The notes: generated by a model from the letters alone, not told the origin. A stretch of DNA of 64,000 nucleotides from Entomortierella parvispora (GCA_963573315.1 OY752149.1:1364001-1428000); one strand, 5' to 3'. Counted from the stretch's first letter, positions 50,050 through 63,297 are shown. Numbers and translations are program-made.

Positions 50050-51514
50050 ATGTCTATGGCAGTATGAAATACAGGTCGCCTCTCTACTAGCTTCGGTAGC
50101 GTTCATACACGGCTAGCCCTAAACCGTTGCTCTTTTTTTCAAATAGAATCTCTTTGGCTTCTCGGCCCCAGTGGATATCCAGGTCGCTTTCCGAGGCGAG
50201 GAGGACCGAAAGATGGTCGAAGTCAAAGTGGACAAGGACAGGAGGGAAAAGTTTCCCTTGTATTTTGATGGCGAGACCGTTGCTGGAAAGGTAAGGAGAT
50301 CCATCGACAAACGCCGGTCAACAAAAAAGAAGGGGGAGGCAGGGCAAAAACACGTCAGCGACCTCGCCTGGATTACAGATATACTAACGTCAAGTCGAAC
50401 AACTTGCCATAGATCCAAATCCGTGTCAAGGATGGCAAGAAGCTAGAGCACAATGGCATCAAAGTCGAATTTGTTGGCAACATTGGTACGTTATTTTTCT
50501 TCAACCCGCATGTTCCCACGGAACGGAAAATGTATATAAGTCTTGGCAGATCAAACTCAACTCGAGATTTTCTTTCTCTTGTTCTTGTACCGACATAAGA
50601 GTTGTTTTACGATCGCGGAAACCACTACGAGTTCTCGTCACGCCAACAGGAATTGGCCGTGCCAGGAGAATTGAGGGCGAGCACAACCTTTGACTTTGAG
50701 TTCAAGAATGTGGAGAAGCTATACGAGAGTTACCATGGCATCAATGTAAAGCTGCGATACTTTATTCGCGTCACCATCCTGCGTCGACTGGCCGATGTAG
50801 TCAAAGAGAGTGACATTTGGGTCTACTCTTACGTGATGCCGGCCGAGAACGCCAACAACTCGATCAAAATGGAAGTTGGTATCGAAGACTGTTTACATAT
50901 TGAGTTTGAGTACAACCGGTCCAAGTAAGTCTCGTCTTTCGCCTTTTGCTGCACATTGTCCAGCTCAGTCATTACCTTGAAGATAAATGTTTCATTTTCT
51001 TGTTTCCATGCTGACGTATGCTCATTTTTTTTTATTTCTTTGACAGATACCATTTGAAAGATGTCATTGTTGGCAAGATCTACTTCTTACTCGTTCGTAT
51101 AAAGATCAAGCATATGGAGCTGTCCATCATCCGCCGAGAAACGACAGGAGCTGCACCGAACCAATACAATGAAAGCGAGACTATCACCAAATTCGAGATC
51201 ATGGATGGCGCACCTGTTCGTGGAGAGACTATCCCTATCCGTTTATTCTTGGGGGGATTCGAGCTGACACCTACCTTTAGAGAAGGTAATCGGACACTCT
51301 GGATTGTAATTCATGTGCATTCGCATTGTATGAATCACTGACGATTTTTTTCTGTGATGTAGTCAACAAAAAATTCTCCACCAGATACTATCTCAATTTG
51401 GTTTTGGTTGACGAGGAGCATCGCCGATACTTCAAGCAACAGGAAATCACCATCTTCCGTCGCAGAGGCAAGTCAAAGGACTATCCCTTTGGGTCTAATA
51501 GTATTCAGGTGTAA
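50050..51514 (+). CDS. VPS26: Retromer subunit VPS26
   Basis: Six exons (50050-50061, 50147-50290, 50413-50485, 50600-50924, 51047-51285, 51363-51514) join in frame to 314 residues. The first exon is only 12 nt (MSMA). The arrestin-like fold follows VPS26 closely: FPLYFDGETVAGK, LEHNGIKVEFVGNI, ELFYDRGNHYEFSS, YESYHGINVKLRYF, SSIKMEVG-like NNSIKMEVGIEDCLHIEFEY, YHLKDVIVGKIYFLLVRIKI, TKFEIMDGAPVRGETIPIRL and NKKFSTRYYLNLVLVDEE. It sorts cargo in the retromer at endosomes, with VPS29/VPS35, for return to the Golgi. The C-terminus is short (..SNSIQV); an alternative with a downstream exon carrying VDDGLEPEEGDETA would need a different donor. Confidence 0.9.
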
Positions 51515-51740
51515 CTGCAAGCAACTAACCTGAGCTTTGCCTCATTCCTTCTGTAATTAGTGGACGACGGGCTTGAGCCGGAAGAAGGAGATGAAACAGC
51601 ATAGTGCAATGTGCTTTTTTTTGTATATTGAATATATCCACTGAAGGGCGAATAAACCTTTCGACCCTCTTTTTTTATTTGCAAAACTGGTCGTGTTTGA
51701 GCGCGGTATGAGACAATTAGGGACAGCCCCAGACAGAATA

Positions 51741-54066
51741 TCAAGGGTAGACAAGCATCCTGGGCGCCAAAGCTGGTCCGAAAGCTGCATAGTAATCTCT
51801 CATAAGTTTGGACAAGTTTTTGTCGTTCTTAAACATGTCCGTGTCCTAATCAAATATCTTGTTAGTTCTTACTCAATGTAGACCGTTAAAATACACTGGA
51901 ATTTAGAGGGCCAGAAGTCTAGTTACCGTAAGCATGAGCGCCTTGTTGTCTTGAAAAACGACAAGCTGTGACAGGTCCTTATCAGTCACCAAAGTGGGGT
52001 CCATCATGCCTGGTGGAGGCAAAGGAGTCAGCGAGGGCCGTTTACCGGTTCGGGCGTTTTCACCAGGGGAACTCTCTTGAGGACGTCGCTTCCGTTTAGA
52101 ACCATCTTCGTCGCTGCTAGAGGCGCCAGTGTCCGATAGCGCCTTGACTTCGAGCGTCTCAAGGTCTGTCTCGTCCACGTCCATGCTTTCTGAAGACGAG
52201 GACGAGCGCCTCTGAGACGCCTGTGCCAAGACTTTATCGCGATTCTTTTTCTCGGCCGTCACTGTGATCATTAGTCCTTTTACTCTTGGATGAAAAAGGT
52301 CGCAGAGACTGAGTGAAAAGTATTGTTTTGATTGGAGCAGATGCACGCAGCGCTCAAATGGTGTCCATGTAAACGACTCCTATTCCAAGACTGACTGTGA
52401 GGATGGGATTCCCATTTTAAGCTATGTGCTTTCTTGTTTTTTAGTTGACACTCGACACTTACCGGATCCATAAGGTATGAAGGGTGATATGTTGACTTGT
52501 AGTGCGTCTTGGGAGCAGAATGGACGTAATGGCCCATGGTATAATACTCAATGTCTTCGTACCCTGGGATCGTCCTGAGCTCTTGGACAAGAGCGATCTC
52601 GCGCAAGGTACTATACTTGCCCAAGCTCAAGCTGGAAAGGGTGGGGTCGTAGAAAAAGTAATCCGATGAGACACATCGCGGCAGGATGTCAAGTACGGCA
52701 AGAGCTACAAGCTTGCCGTCCAAGTAAAAGCAAAAATGATATGTCCCGTATCCTTGAAAGTCGCGTTTCTCAAGTCTGTTCTTTGGGCTCTCGATCTATC
52801 AGGTGTGTTAGAGGGGGTTAGACCAAAGCGAAGAAGACTAGATGTGTAGAGAACAGTCTTTCTTACAGAGAGAGGGGTTAAAATCGTGCTTTTATCGAAT
52901 GACTCTCGCGTAATCATGGACGGCGCTACTCCATGGATGCCTTTTTGATATTCACAGAAAAGGTCAAACTTTTCCTGAGAATATGTTGCTGTCTCCAACT
53001 CCACCTGCAGAAAAAGAAAAAGACTCGTCATCAGCAATCTCAACTTTATAATGACGTGTTGCACGTTCCGGGGTACTCACCTTGAACCTCCGCCAGCCAT
53101 CAATCGATACCCCTGTTTCTGTGTCTGTGTCTGATGACCGAATTGCTCGGAGAAAATCGGTAGGCATGCCCTCGTTTTTGCCAAGTGATGGAGAGATTGA
53201 TTTTCGTCGAGTTGAGCGTTGACTGTCAGAAGCTGTTTCGACCCCGAGGCCATCATCCTCAAGGGCCATCGTATCCTCTCGAGTAATGCTTTCCCGAGAG
53301 ATTTTGAGAGGAACGTATTGATGCCTGATGTATCGGTTAACTCGACCCATCACGCGTCTCTGGCCCTTTGACGGAATAAACTTTGATGCGTCTAGACTAT
53401 TGTGCAAAGACCAGGAAGGGTCAGATTGTTGTCCACACTTGACTCCTTGACTCTGCGGTAGAAATAAAATAGACGCGACGAGTGGTAATCAAGTTCTCTT
53501 ACCGAATCGTGTACTGCTTGCAGCAGCTGTGGTTACAGTGAGAAAAGAAAGGCGTTGCAGAAAGGTAATATTGGACACATCAGTAAACGTCATTCACTTT
53601 CGCTGATTGACACCATTGGGATGGACTGGATCTCCTACCTATCTCTGACGTTTGGTTTGTATAAGTAAAGGCCAAACCTAGGTGGATTCCAGTGAAGAGC
53701 AGGAAAGTCAGGCGGTTGGGCCGTGGAGAATGTCGTTTGTGGTACCTTCTTAAAAGGCAAACACCTGCAACGTACCTCCGCCAGCCTCTGTCCAGCAGAT
53801 CTTGGTAGTCCTAGAGAACGGAGTTAGTAAAAGAAAGGGAGAAAAGGGACAAGGGGTCAGTACTTCGGAACGCGTTCAGGCGCTATAGAGTTCAGTTGCA
53901 TGGACAAAGTAAACCATGCTGTTTGAAGGAGGACTATGGCACATACCTGACTGGAGAGTCGGTACGCGAATGCACCAAAGACATGGGTTGAGTTCTCAGA
54001 GCCGCAATAACCACAAGAGGCAATGGCAAAGCCTGTGGGTCTGACAATGCTGAATGGCTCGGACAT
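51741..54066 (-). CDS. ATE1: Arginyl-tRNA-protein transferase 1
   Basis: Nine exons (54066-53947, 53810-53776, 53677-53639, 53526-53503, 53396-53081, 53004-52867, 52795-52463, 52379-51927, 51845-51741) join in frame to 520 residues. The N-terminus has the metal-cluster cysteines (CGYCGS, then SCCKQYTIR), with YQDLLDRGWRR between them. The C-terminal transferase domain shows KFDLFCEYQKGIHG, GTYHFCFYLDGKLVALAVLD, RCVSSDYFFYDP, YSTLREIALVQEL and YYTMGHYVHSAPKTHYKSTY. It adds arginine to proteins with acidic or oxidised N-termini, marking them for the N-degron pathway. It has a Ser/Asp-rich insert near residues 410-460 (SSSSSESMDVDETDLE). Convergent with VPS26. Confidence 0.94.
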
Positions 54067-54926
54067 TTGCACGCGTGTGAAAGTAAAAAAAGAAGGAAGG
54101 AAGGGAAGAAAGAAGGAATGTGGAGTACAGAGCAGGAGAGCTGAGAATGAGTCGATGACAGCGATGAATGAAGAAGGGAAGGTGTGCGCGAGGGTATGTG
54201 GAAGAAGGGGTGGAAAGGGGGTTTTTGCGTGTGTGTGCAGACGAAGGACGGACACAAGAAGAAAAAAGAGGCATCCTCCCCAGCGGCGCGTGCGTCTGCT
54301 GCACCAGTCACATGACCTCACCTACTGTGTGTTGTCTGCACACCTTCTCTCCACCTCCGGGGACGTTGCGCCATTACTGCAGGAATATCTTTTTGAAAAC
54401 CATAAACCCGTCCTTCCCCATGGAGAAGACGGTCGAGAAGAGCCCTGATTGGAACGCCCACCTCGTGTCCCTGACGTTTTAAAGAGACAGTACAGGATCT
54501 TGCATTCTGTATCGGGTGCTAGGCAGAGTTCCTATTATTCGATAGGGATTGATCTCAGAGTGCTGCAAACGGAACAGAGCTGGAGCAAGGATGAGGGATG
54601 AGCGGGCAGCGAGAGATGCTGTCGCAGCTCCATCTCGTTTGGAGTGGAGAGAATGCGTTACTTGTGCCTGGGCGAGTTTTCGGCCCTGTAAATTTGGGTG
54701 CTGCAAATTTTAAAAAAAGGGCGGGAGCTGAAGTGCAACCAAATTTCCTGCTTTCCAATCCCCCCACCCTCTTCTTCTTCCATCTCATCTGCCGCTCTGC
54801 TTTCTCATTTCTTCTTGTTGTCCACCATCTTCCCTTGGTTGGTCTGATCCCCTGCCCATCCTCCGCTGCGGTATCGCTCTACTAGGTTCAGAGTGGCATC
54901 CTCCCTCCCTCGGCACGCTCTTCCCA
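54067..54926. other. Divergent promoter region (ATE1 / MIT protein)
   Basis: About 860 bp between two divergent starts. A purine-rich leader (54070-54280) precedes ATE1 and a T/C-rich leader (54760-54880) precedes the MIT gene. No gene. Confidence 0.55.
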
Positions 54927-57900
54927 ATGGCATCATTGGACGCACACGACCTCAGGAACATGTCATCTGCTTCATCATCTCAGACCAGACGCCGCTCTGA
55001 ATCAGTGTCCTCCCACAGTCATGACCCACATGGCGCAAGCGGATCAAACTCATCATTGATGCCCCCGGATCAGACCAGACCTCGATCCTCATCCAGTTCG
55101 AAGGCTCTTTTAACTATGGCTCTCCTCGAGGCCCAGTCTGCCGTCCAACTCGACAACGCAAACGACATTACAGCAGCCCTTGATGCCTACCGCCGAGCAG
55201 TGACCTTGCTGGGAAAGGTCATGGATGCCAGCTCCTCGGCCGAGGAGCAAGAACGTCTGCGTACAATTGTAGGTGGTTAGAGTAACCTGACAGGATTCGG
55301 GAGGGCACTTGGGACTTGGCGGCAACGCCTAGCCTGTGTTATGAAACAATCATCCATCGTTCATTTCGTCTGTTAACATTGTCCACTTTGATTTCCTATC
55401 ACTTAGCATGACTCCTACCTATTCAGAATACATCTGCTCTCCACCCCACCAGCTCCCCAATCTACCTCAGGAGCAGATTTCGGGAAACAGATGCTCTCTA
55501 CCCCGCTTGCTCCAGCGCCATCCCCACCATCGCTACCAGTAGCGGAAATGGCTGCCCAGATCTCATCATCACGCGCGCCCACTCATCAGCAACAACAGCA
55601 GCAACAGCAGCAGATGAACATGTTGTCGGCACCACAGCACCCTCCTCCTCAACAGCCTCTCCCCCCTCCTCCTCGGCAATCAGATTCGTCGCGTGCCTCG
55701 GGCTCCTCCAACGTCTCCGCAATAACACCTGCATCTTCTTCGAACGCGCTCTCTTCATCACAAGGAAGCGAGTCCGAAATGGTTGCACAAGGAGTTGTCC
55801 CACCACCCAGGCGCACCAAAAAACATGTTCCTGTACCACTGCAGCCATCCAGCTTGACCAGCTCCAACATCCAGCCGCCCAGTGAACCCAGGACCCCCCG
55901 GCAAAGATCTGATTCTACATCTGCAGGGGAACACGGATCGCCAGGGCACACCCGTCACCATACTCGATCGCATACTGGAGGATCTACACACAGGATGACT
56001 GGTGATCTCATCTCTGCAGCCGAACAACTCCAGATTCAGGCCCAACAACGTCTTCCAGGAGTTCCCAAAGTCAGGAGTCGCGACCAACTAGAAGTCCCTA
56101 TCCATTCAGCACCAACGGCACCTCTCCCGCCCACACCTACCGCTCTCGGCCCACCCCCTTCCACACCTCCACCTGTTCCTGTGCCAGGATCCGGTTCTGC
56201 TTCTAGCACTCCAATGCACTCGAACCCCTCCACACCCGGTCTGAGCAGCACCCCAACTTTTTCGACATCGTTGCCACTACTCCCGTCTACGCCGCCTCCA
56301 AAAGCACCGCTCCCACAAATACCAACCAATTTAGTTTCCCCCCCAGCATCGCCGGCGCATGCTACCCGTCGAATCTCACCATTGGTACCTTCCTCCGTTT
56401 CGCCTTCTGGTCAAACACAGCAGCAGCAGCATCAGCATCAATTACAACAGCAGTCGCAACACCATTTTGGGCATGGGACCTCGTCTCAATATTCCTCTTC
56501 GCCTCTTCAGAAATCATTCATGTCGCCACCAGAGAGTTCTCCAGAAAACGATTCCACTAGCACGGATCACGGGCGTTTCTATGGCAATGAGCCGATCTCC
56601 GATGAATGGCTCCCCAACTTGTCGTCCAAGGCCTATTCAACCTCTCAGGAACATGTTTCAGAAGACCCCTACCCACGCGAGCGAGTGACCTCGAAAGGTA
56701 TTCTTAGTTTTTGCTTCCGCCATCAAATATTTACCTTACCTTTAGGTGGTTCTGACAAAATTGCATTGTATTTTATAGGTTCGTACACGGCAGCACAGAT
56801 CGAACAGATCCGCTCGAGAGCCGCCGATTCCAGTCATCACGCTCAACTTCAGCAACAACAGCAGTCATCTGCGCCGCACCATCAAAGATCCTCTTCTCAA
56901 TCGTCTACGATTTCTACACATCATCTACCAATTGCACAGTCCTCCAGATCGCCACTCTCAGGACCCATGTACAACTTTCAAGGTGGAGCGTCTTCCATCA
57001 GCTCATTGCATGCCCTCGACAATCCCTCTTCCTATAAGCGCATTTCTGACTCTGCTCGCTCCTTGAAGGAAGGCAGTCCGCTGACTCGCTCATCCGCTGG
57101 TTCGGGAATTACTAATGGCACTGGCACTGTCGGATCTCCATCCACATTGTCCTCATCCCCGGTGCAACAGCAAACTCGCCCAACGATGTTGCAGCATCAG
57201 AGCAGTAACTCCAAGCTTTCCAATAAGTCGGCATCACCTTCTTTGGACAAGTCTTGGAGCCCGAGTTTTAACAGTAGTACTGGGCAGCCAACATCTACTG
57301 GCGGGATGACCCTATTCGATGTCATTTCTGAAGATCCTTTTGGAGGAGTGAACTTTGTAAGTGGTCGAGTTTTTTTTTTTTTTTTTTTTTTCCGGAGTGA
57401 GGCGCATATCATTGCTTTCCCTGTTGAACTCACGTACTCTTCCTTGTATAGCCGATTCCGCCCCCATTTGTTGAGGCTGCTCCGGCGGATCCATATCTCC
57501 GCTGCTTTTGGCTCATGCACAAACTTGAACAGACAATGTTGACAGGTGGATTCGTCTCCAAGCGACTATATGTCCCCAGAACAATATGGTATCAGTCCGC
57601 TGTCCGCCTCCCCGCCGCAGATTCCAAGATTAGTGCTTGCCAAACCCTCTCTACTGCCTTTAGTCGAATTGCGACGCAGTCTCGTAATGGAGCTTTGAAT
57701 CTTTTAGTCGAGGCTGGAGGTGGTCCGGAGGGAGATGTGGAGAGGATGACTATTCTGAAGGAGTTGGAGAGCCTCGAGACGGTGGCCCATCAAGTACAGG
57801 CCAAGCTAAGCAAGAAACTATCGTTTATTCACCGCCCTGGCAAGAACGGTGCTGCTCCTCTCACAATTGCAACAAACCAAGGTTACCAAGAGGACCAACA

Positions 57901-58439
57901 GGGACCACTCACAGGAGGAAATGCAAGCGTCTATAACTTGGCATCATATGACTGGAGCGGCAGCACTGAAGAACCTATGCCAGGAAGTTCACTCACTCAC
58001 GAAAAATCGATCAAGAAGGTCGCCAGTAATTCCGAAGCAGGATCTGGAGGATTGAAAAGTCAGTGGAAGAGCTTCTCCAAGAGTGTTCAAAAGTCGATTG
58101 CTAATGACAGGGTGTAAGCTGACAAAAGAAACTGTCTGTTAGATTGGACCCCGAAAGACTGTACCACTGACTACTTTTTTTTCTTGGATACATGCTAGTG
58201 AAGACACGTCTTCGTACACAGAAGCGGTGATTCGACTCTTCCAAGCGAGCTATGTTCTCGAGTCGATGCTTCGTCACTACAGCGCACTCTCGCCATTTCA
58301 GACCCATATACAGATTGTGAACCGATTGCGACGACTGTGCGATGTGCTTCATCAGGTTATTTGCGCCTTTGTAGTCCGAGACCTTGGCGAGCTAATGGGC
58401 AAATACGTAAAGAGGGTTGGATCGTGGGTTGCGGAATAA
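54927..58439 (+). CDS. MIT-domain protein with large disordered region
   Basis: Exons 54927-55268, 55407-56697, 56779-57356, 57452-58113 and 58199-58439 join in frame to 1037 residues. Residues about 55-125 form a MIT helix bundle (ALLEAQSAVQLDNANDITAA, LDAYRRAVTLLGKVM). Some 450 residues rich in Ser, Pro and Gln follow (Q8 near residue 155). The C-terminus is a conserved, folded part: DPYLRCFWLMHKLEQTMLTG, GFVSKRLYVPRTIWYQS, LESLETVAHQVQAKLSK and SYTEAVIRLFQASYVLESML. MIT domains bind ESCRT-III tails; this fits a fungal MIT-protein family of unknown function. The first intron pair is solid; the intron at 56698-56778 is 81 nt with no stop, so intron retention is possible. Confidence 0.8.
57371..57391. 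repeat. Poly-T run in an intron
   Basis: About 21 T inside the third intron of the MIT gene (57357-57451). Confidence 0.9.
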
Positions 58440-59368
58440 AAATAAATGTCGGCTCCCTAGCTCAAAGCTCAAATTGACCGCCTCAAATGTTCCAAGTTTT
58501 GAGCCCCGTTCGCTCTGTTTGCTTGGATCTGAGAGGTTGAGGAAACCCCCAGGGTTGTTCGGTTTGTGTGACTCTGAGTTGACTGAGAAAAGAGGGACTG
58601 GTTTTCTTCCTTTTCATTTTTTTTTTCTTTCTTCTCCATTGCTGTCACTGGACGCAACCTGCTTTTTTGCTTGTTGCTCGCTGTTGTGGTCCCAATGGGC
58701 CACGGTGTGTCCAGGGGTAGCGTAGAGCAAGCCCAATGGCCCCAGGGGAACATGTTCGTCTGGGAATCCATGCACACAAATAAGCCGGCCAAACGACGAT
58801 TTCTGGGGACGGAGATCATGTCGATAGGTGACTTTTGCGTGCCATATTCAACATTTAACCTTCAAAGAAAAAAAAAAAAAACAAGTTCGGATGCATCAGC
58901 ATCAGAGCCGGAGATGCTGGGTGTGAATCTGAAAAAAAAAAAAAAAAAATGAAAGCTTGCGCACACTTTCGTCGACTTACTTGCGTTACTTTACCATTAT
59001 CGCACTTTTTTCATCGCCTTTCCCTTTGCCCTCCAACCGCACGACCTCCTTCTCCCTCTTCCCTTCATCCCTCAATCCCACTTCCTCATTTCAGCACTCT
59101 CCTCCAGCCCCTCGGCCCTGCTTCTCACACCTCGCCCCCCCCTTTTTTCCTCTTTATCTCTTTCTCTCTCTGTCGCTTTCACACACATTCTTTTCAACCT
59201 CGTTCTTTAAGATTGTTGTACACTTGCACCAAAACGAGGATATCCATCCACCACCACAATCCACTGGAGGTCACTTTCTTTCTTTCTGAATCCACAACGC
59301 CCTCGGCTTGAACTGTCAAGGATCAGACATCTCACTCAACCTCCCGTAGTTGCTGCTGCTACGCCATC
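58440..59368. other. Intergenic region
   Basis: MIT gene 3' flank and the promoter/leader of the ubiquitin protease gene. A runs near 58868-58880 and 58932-58949; CT-rich leader at 59030-59300. No gene seen. Confidence 0.5.
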
Positions 59369-62300
59369 ATGATCCAGGAGACACTGGAAAAGTTCCTCCA
59401 TCCACCGCCACTGGCGACCCTGGTCCTGGTGGTTTCGATCGTGTTCTTGTTGCCCCATCAGTACCGACAAAAGCTTATTGCTCTGGTGGAACATGTTCTC
59501 GCCGTGGACCTCTTCTGCCTTCTAGAGTCAATGCCTTCACTATGGCAAGCTTGGACCGTGCTCCCCTCCTGTCATGGCCTCATTATCAACCCACTGGCAA
59601 GAATACTCCTTGGTTGGGAGCAAGAAGAAATGAGCCAGGACAGTGGCTTTCGCTCTCTTGGAATCCGTCCCGCGTTGCATGAACATCGTAATGCCACCAG
59701 TGTCTCTGTCCTGCCTGACAGATCAAAGATCACGAGCCGAGTGCAGCTGAGCCAGCTGAACAATGCAACAGCGCAAGGTTGGTGTGGTTTTTTTTCTTTT
59801 CTTCTTATGGTGCTCCTCTTCCTGTTACTGACTGACTGATTCTCATCGAGCACTCACAGGTATCTCACTCGCCTTGAACGAGACCATCAAAGCACCGCCT
59901 GCAAACTCGCATCACTATGTCCATGGACTCATCAACACGGGAAACTCCTGCTTCTTGAACTCTGTGCTGCAGGTGAGAAACAGGAAACAGAATGAATTTG
60001 GTCGTGTATCCTGCACATGGACACCGCCATATTCGATGTGCGCAATGACACTGACCAAAGTACTGTTGCCTCTCTCATAACGGTGTTTCCCGTGTGTTTT
60101 AGGCACTGTCTGCGCTGACAGTTCTCTCGCCCTATCTCGAGTCACTCCTTCATCGATCAGTAGACTTGCACTTGAAGGACGATGACGTCCTGGTCACGGA
60201 GGCGCTACTCGACACCATGGAAGGTAAGCAACCTATCCGCACAACTGTTTCATGAACCATCAAGAACAAGACTAACATCGTCCAATTTTGCTATTAAATT
60301 TACACGTTACTTAGCATTGCAACAACCTCTCACCTCTCGCGATTCGTTCAGACCCCGAGTCCTTGTTTCGGCTTTAGAGGCATCAAGATCAAGGGACCCG
60401 AAATCATCAGGACATCGTAGCAGCATCATGAACAGGGAGCAGCAGGACGCGCAGGAGCTTTTCCAAATGATCTCGAGCGCTCTGAGTTCAGAAGAATCGC
60501 GCATTGACCAATTGCAGTCGACGCGCCCTCTTTTGAGTATTGACTTTCTCAAGAATCTTGTCGGATTGGGTGAACATCAACATCAACATCTGGTCAGAAA
60601 GATGCCATCAAACCCAATGAACGGATTGCTAGCGAGCAGGCTCTCGTGTATGCAATGCGGATACACCGAGGCGGTGCGCCACTTCACGTTTGACAACCTT
60701 TCTCTGTCTTTGCCGTCCAGTCATTCGTGCCATATTGAGGACTGCTTACGACAATACATCAACCTCGAGTCGCTGCACGACGTCGTCTGTAGGAAGTGTT
60801 CCTTGATTGCCACCTTGACTCGCGTCAGGAATGAAATCAAGCGAATGGATATTATACCTTCACCAAAGAGCAAATTGGAGAGTCGGAGGCAAGTCACCGT
60901 AGATACGGATGATGATGAATCGGAGGACTACCGGGATGTGTCAGACAGCGACCAGAGCATGTTAGATTCGGACAACGTGGTGCCCACACACCGGGCGTCC
61001 TTGAAGCCTCTCACAAAGTCTGACAAGGCAGCAGCAAAGGCCATCCTGGAGAAACATCAGGAATTGCTGGAGTCGGCGATAAAGTCCGACGTGGAGCGTG
61101 TTTTTCCTGACATCAAAATGTCCAAAGTCGTATCTCGGCATTGCACCAAACAAGTCATGCTGGCCAAACCGCCAGAGGTTCTCTGCCTCCACTTTATTCG
61201 GTCACAGTACTCGCCATACGGAACCGTGACCAAAAATAGCTGCCATGTCAACTTTCCCGAATATCTGGATCTGGCACCATATTGTACGGGCGGTGTCCTT
61301 TTAACGCAGCCTAATCTACCAATGTCTATTTCGGAAAAGGATCTGGAAATTCTCAGTGCGAAAACCTTATCCAAGAAAAACTCGTCGACAGAGCAGCCGC
61401 AACCCCAGCAACCCGTGTCAACAAAACGCATTCTTTATAGGCTACAATCTGTCGTCGTTCACTACGGAGGCCATTCCTATGGGCACTTCATTGCTTATCG
61501 TCGGAAACCAGAAACTTTGATCTCCAAAGTCGGGCCGGTAGGTCTCGGTCTCGAATCAATGTACGCCGCGAGGGCTGGATCCCTCTATGGCAGTGGCGGC
61601 AGAGCCGAAGATTGGTTCCGCGTCTCGGACGAGACAGTTGACTCCGTCACTTTGGACAATGTTTTGGGATCGAATCCTTACATGTGTCTGTATGAGAAGG
61701 TCGAGCCGGCAGCAGCTGAGCCAAAAGAGACGGATTCGTTTGGCGCCAAATTGTCCTTCCAGGCTGTAGAACTTGGGCTCAAAGCGCTTCTTTTCAGGAA
61801 TGTAAAGGCGAGTAACGACGCCACTGAAGGACACATACCGGGCCAGTCCCGTATCGATTTGTCGTCTATATCCGAGCAAGAATACCTAAAGCTGTTCAAG
61901 GAGAAACCCAAGGCGATGTCTGTTCACTCTAGATTGACAAATACGAATCGTGATGAGGACATGTCAGACATGGAGAGCTTGCAGTCCCATGAAGACGAAC
62001 GAGCATGGCGGTCCTTTGTCTCCTCGCCCAACTCAACAACACCACCATCTCCAGGCTCTGGTTCGTCAGACTCGTCTGCAAACTCCTCCTCGTTTACTTC
62101 CCCGATCCTGACACAACGGCCCAATCGCAAGAAACATCCTCAGCAGAACATCATTCCATCGGTCAATAGCCTACGGATTCAATCTGCTTGCACTCCTGAT
62201 CTAGAAGGCTCACTAGTGGGATCTTCTGAGTGGTCCTCTCCTCCCTCTCCAAGTATACCAGAGCCATCCTCGCTCTCCACGCCAGCTTTGGCTACGGTTC

Positions 62301-62434
62301 CGTCGAGTGTCAGCTCCAACCCCGCATTCAATTCAACAACAAGCATACACTCATCTTCAGCAAGGCTTCTGCTGACTTCCAAGCCCAGGGCGAACAACAA
62401 CCGTTCCTCTGGTCGTGGTCGAAAGAAGAGATAA
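59369..62434 (+). CDS. Membrane-anchored ubiquitin carboxyl-terminal hydrolase (USP30/UBP-like)
   Basis: Exons 59369-59777, 59860-59972, 60103-60223 and 60315-62434 join in frame to 920 residues. The N-terminus has one hydrophobic anchor (LATLVLVVSIVFLLPHQYRQ). The catalytic Cys box GLINTGNSCFLNSVLQAL holds C167; the motif NREQQDAQELFQMI follows; paired zinc cysteines are in CMQCGYTE and CRKCSL; and the His box YGGHSYGHFIAYRR holds H605. Membrane anchor plus USP domain resembles USP30 (mitochondrial outer membrane) and yeast Ubp16/Ubp1; which membrane is not shown. The acidic insert (DTDDDESEDY) and a Ser-rich, basic C-terminus (NRSSGRGRKKR) are disordered. Function: removing ubiquitin from proteins. 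Confidence 0.9.
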
Positions 62435-62632
62435 TGGTCCAATGGACCGACATTAAAAATGTTCATCAAACAGTTCTCAAATCAGTTTTCAAACGCCACC
62501 AATATTCGTGCTTTAAGTCACGTGCACAATCTGCCATGTGACGTCACGTGATTATACCAGGTCGACCTTATCTTGGCCGAATCACCAACCGTGGCCATCG
62601 GAGTTCAGCCGATCTCTCCTGATTGGCTGTTG

Positions 62633-62705
62633 GCCCCAATAGTTTAGTGGTTATAACGTTTCACTCGTAATGAAAAGGTCCTCGGTTCAACTCCGAGTTG
62701 GGGCA
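62633..62705 (+). tRNA. tRNA-Thr (anticodon CGT)
   Basis: 73 nt, no intron. Acceptor GCCCCAA pairs with TTGGGGC; D arm TAGTTTAGTGGTTATAAC; anticodon stem TTTCA/TGAAA with loop CTCGTAA, anticodon CGT; T arm CTCGGTTCAACTCCGAG; discriminator A. Confidence 0.9.
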
Positions 62706-63297
62706 CTCCTTTTGCCACTCCGAGACGCGTCTCTTGAACTTCTTTTTGCTCCGTGACGAGAAACAGGGAAACAGGGAACGTCAGGCTCATGGAGCGCGCG
62801 CTTGCAAAAGGACGATGACCCGCTTGCCGACTAAAGAGAAAGAAAGGGTGAATGGATATCTTTTGCTACCTCAGTACAGCTCTTCATATCTCGTTGGATT
62901 TGCATTTTCGCTCCAAGACCGCTGATATCTGACGAGGGATGGTGACAAGTTCTTGCAGACATAGAGCCCCTTTTTCAAAAGGAAAAGGTGAATGTGGATT
63001 ATCAGCTTCTCACCGTTTCAATAATGTCGTTCACACGCAAAGAAGAAAGGAGATGGGACCCAATCGCAGTTACAGAGGCGTAAGAACTTTGTTTGTCCTT
63101 GCTTGCTTTTTTTTTTTTTTCGCGTCCACAGTTTGCTCTTTTGTTTCCTTTTCTGATTTGTGATTCTCTTTTCCCCTTTATCCGATCATTACTCACATCC
63201 GACTCGACCTGATCTCGGTTCTTAATCCAACAACACATTCGCAAGGAGGCAGCATTACATCGCTCTTGACATCAGCTCCATCAATCTTTCTTTTGCT
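62706..63297. other. Intergenic region
   Basis: tRNA-Thr 3' flank (T-rich stop) and leader of the AT-hook gene; a T run lies near 63108-63120. No gene seen. Confidence 0.5.

Noticed and set aside
55491-57542. 683-codon continuous frame as a single exon
   Set aside because: It runs through an intron with good splice sites and the poly-T intron; the true end in the exon model continues to 58439.
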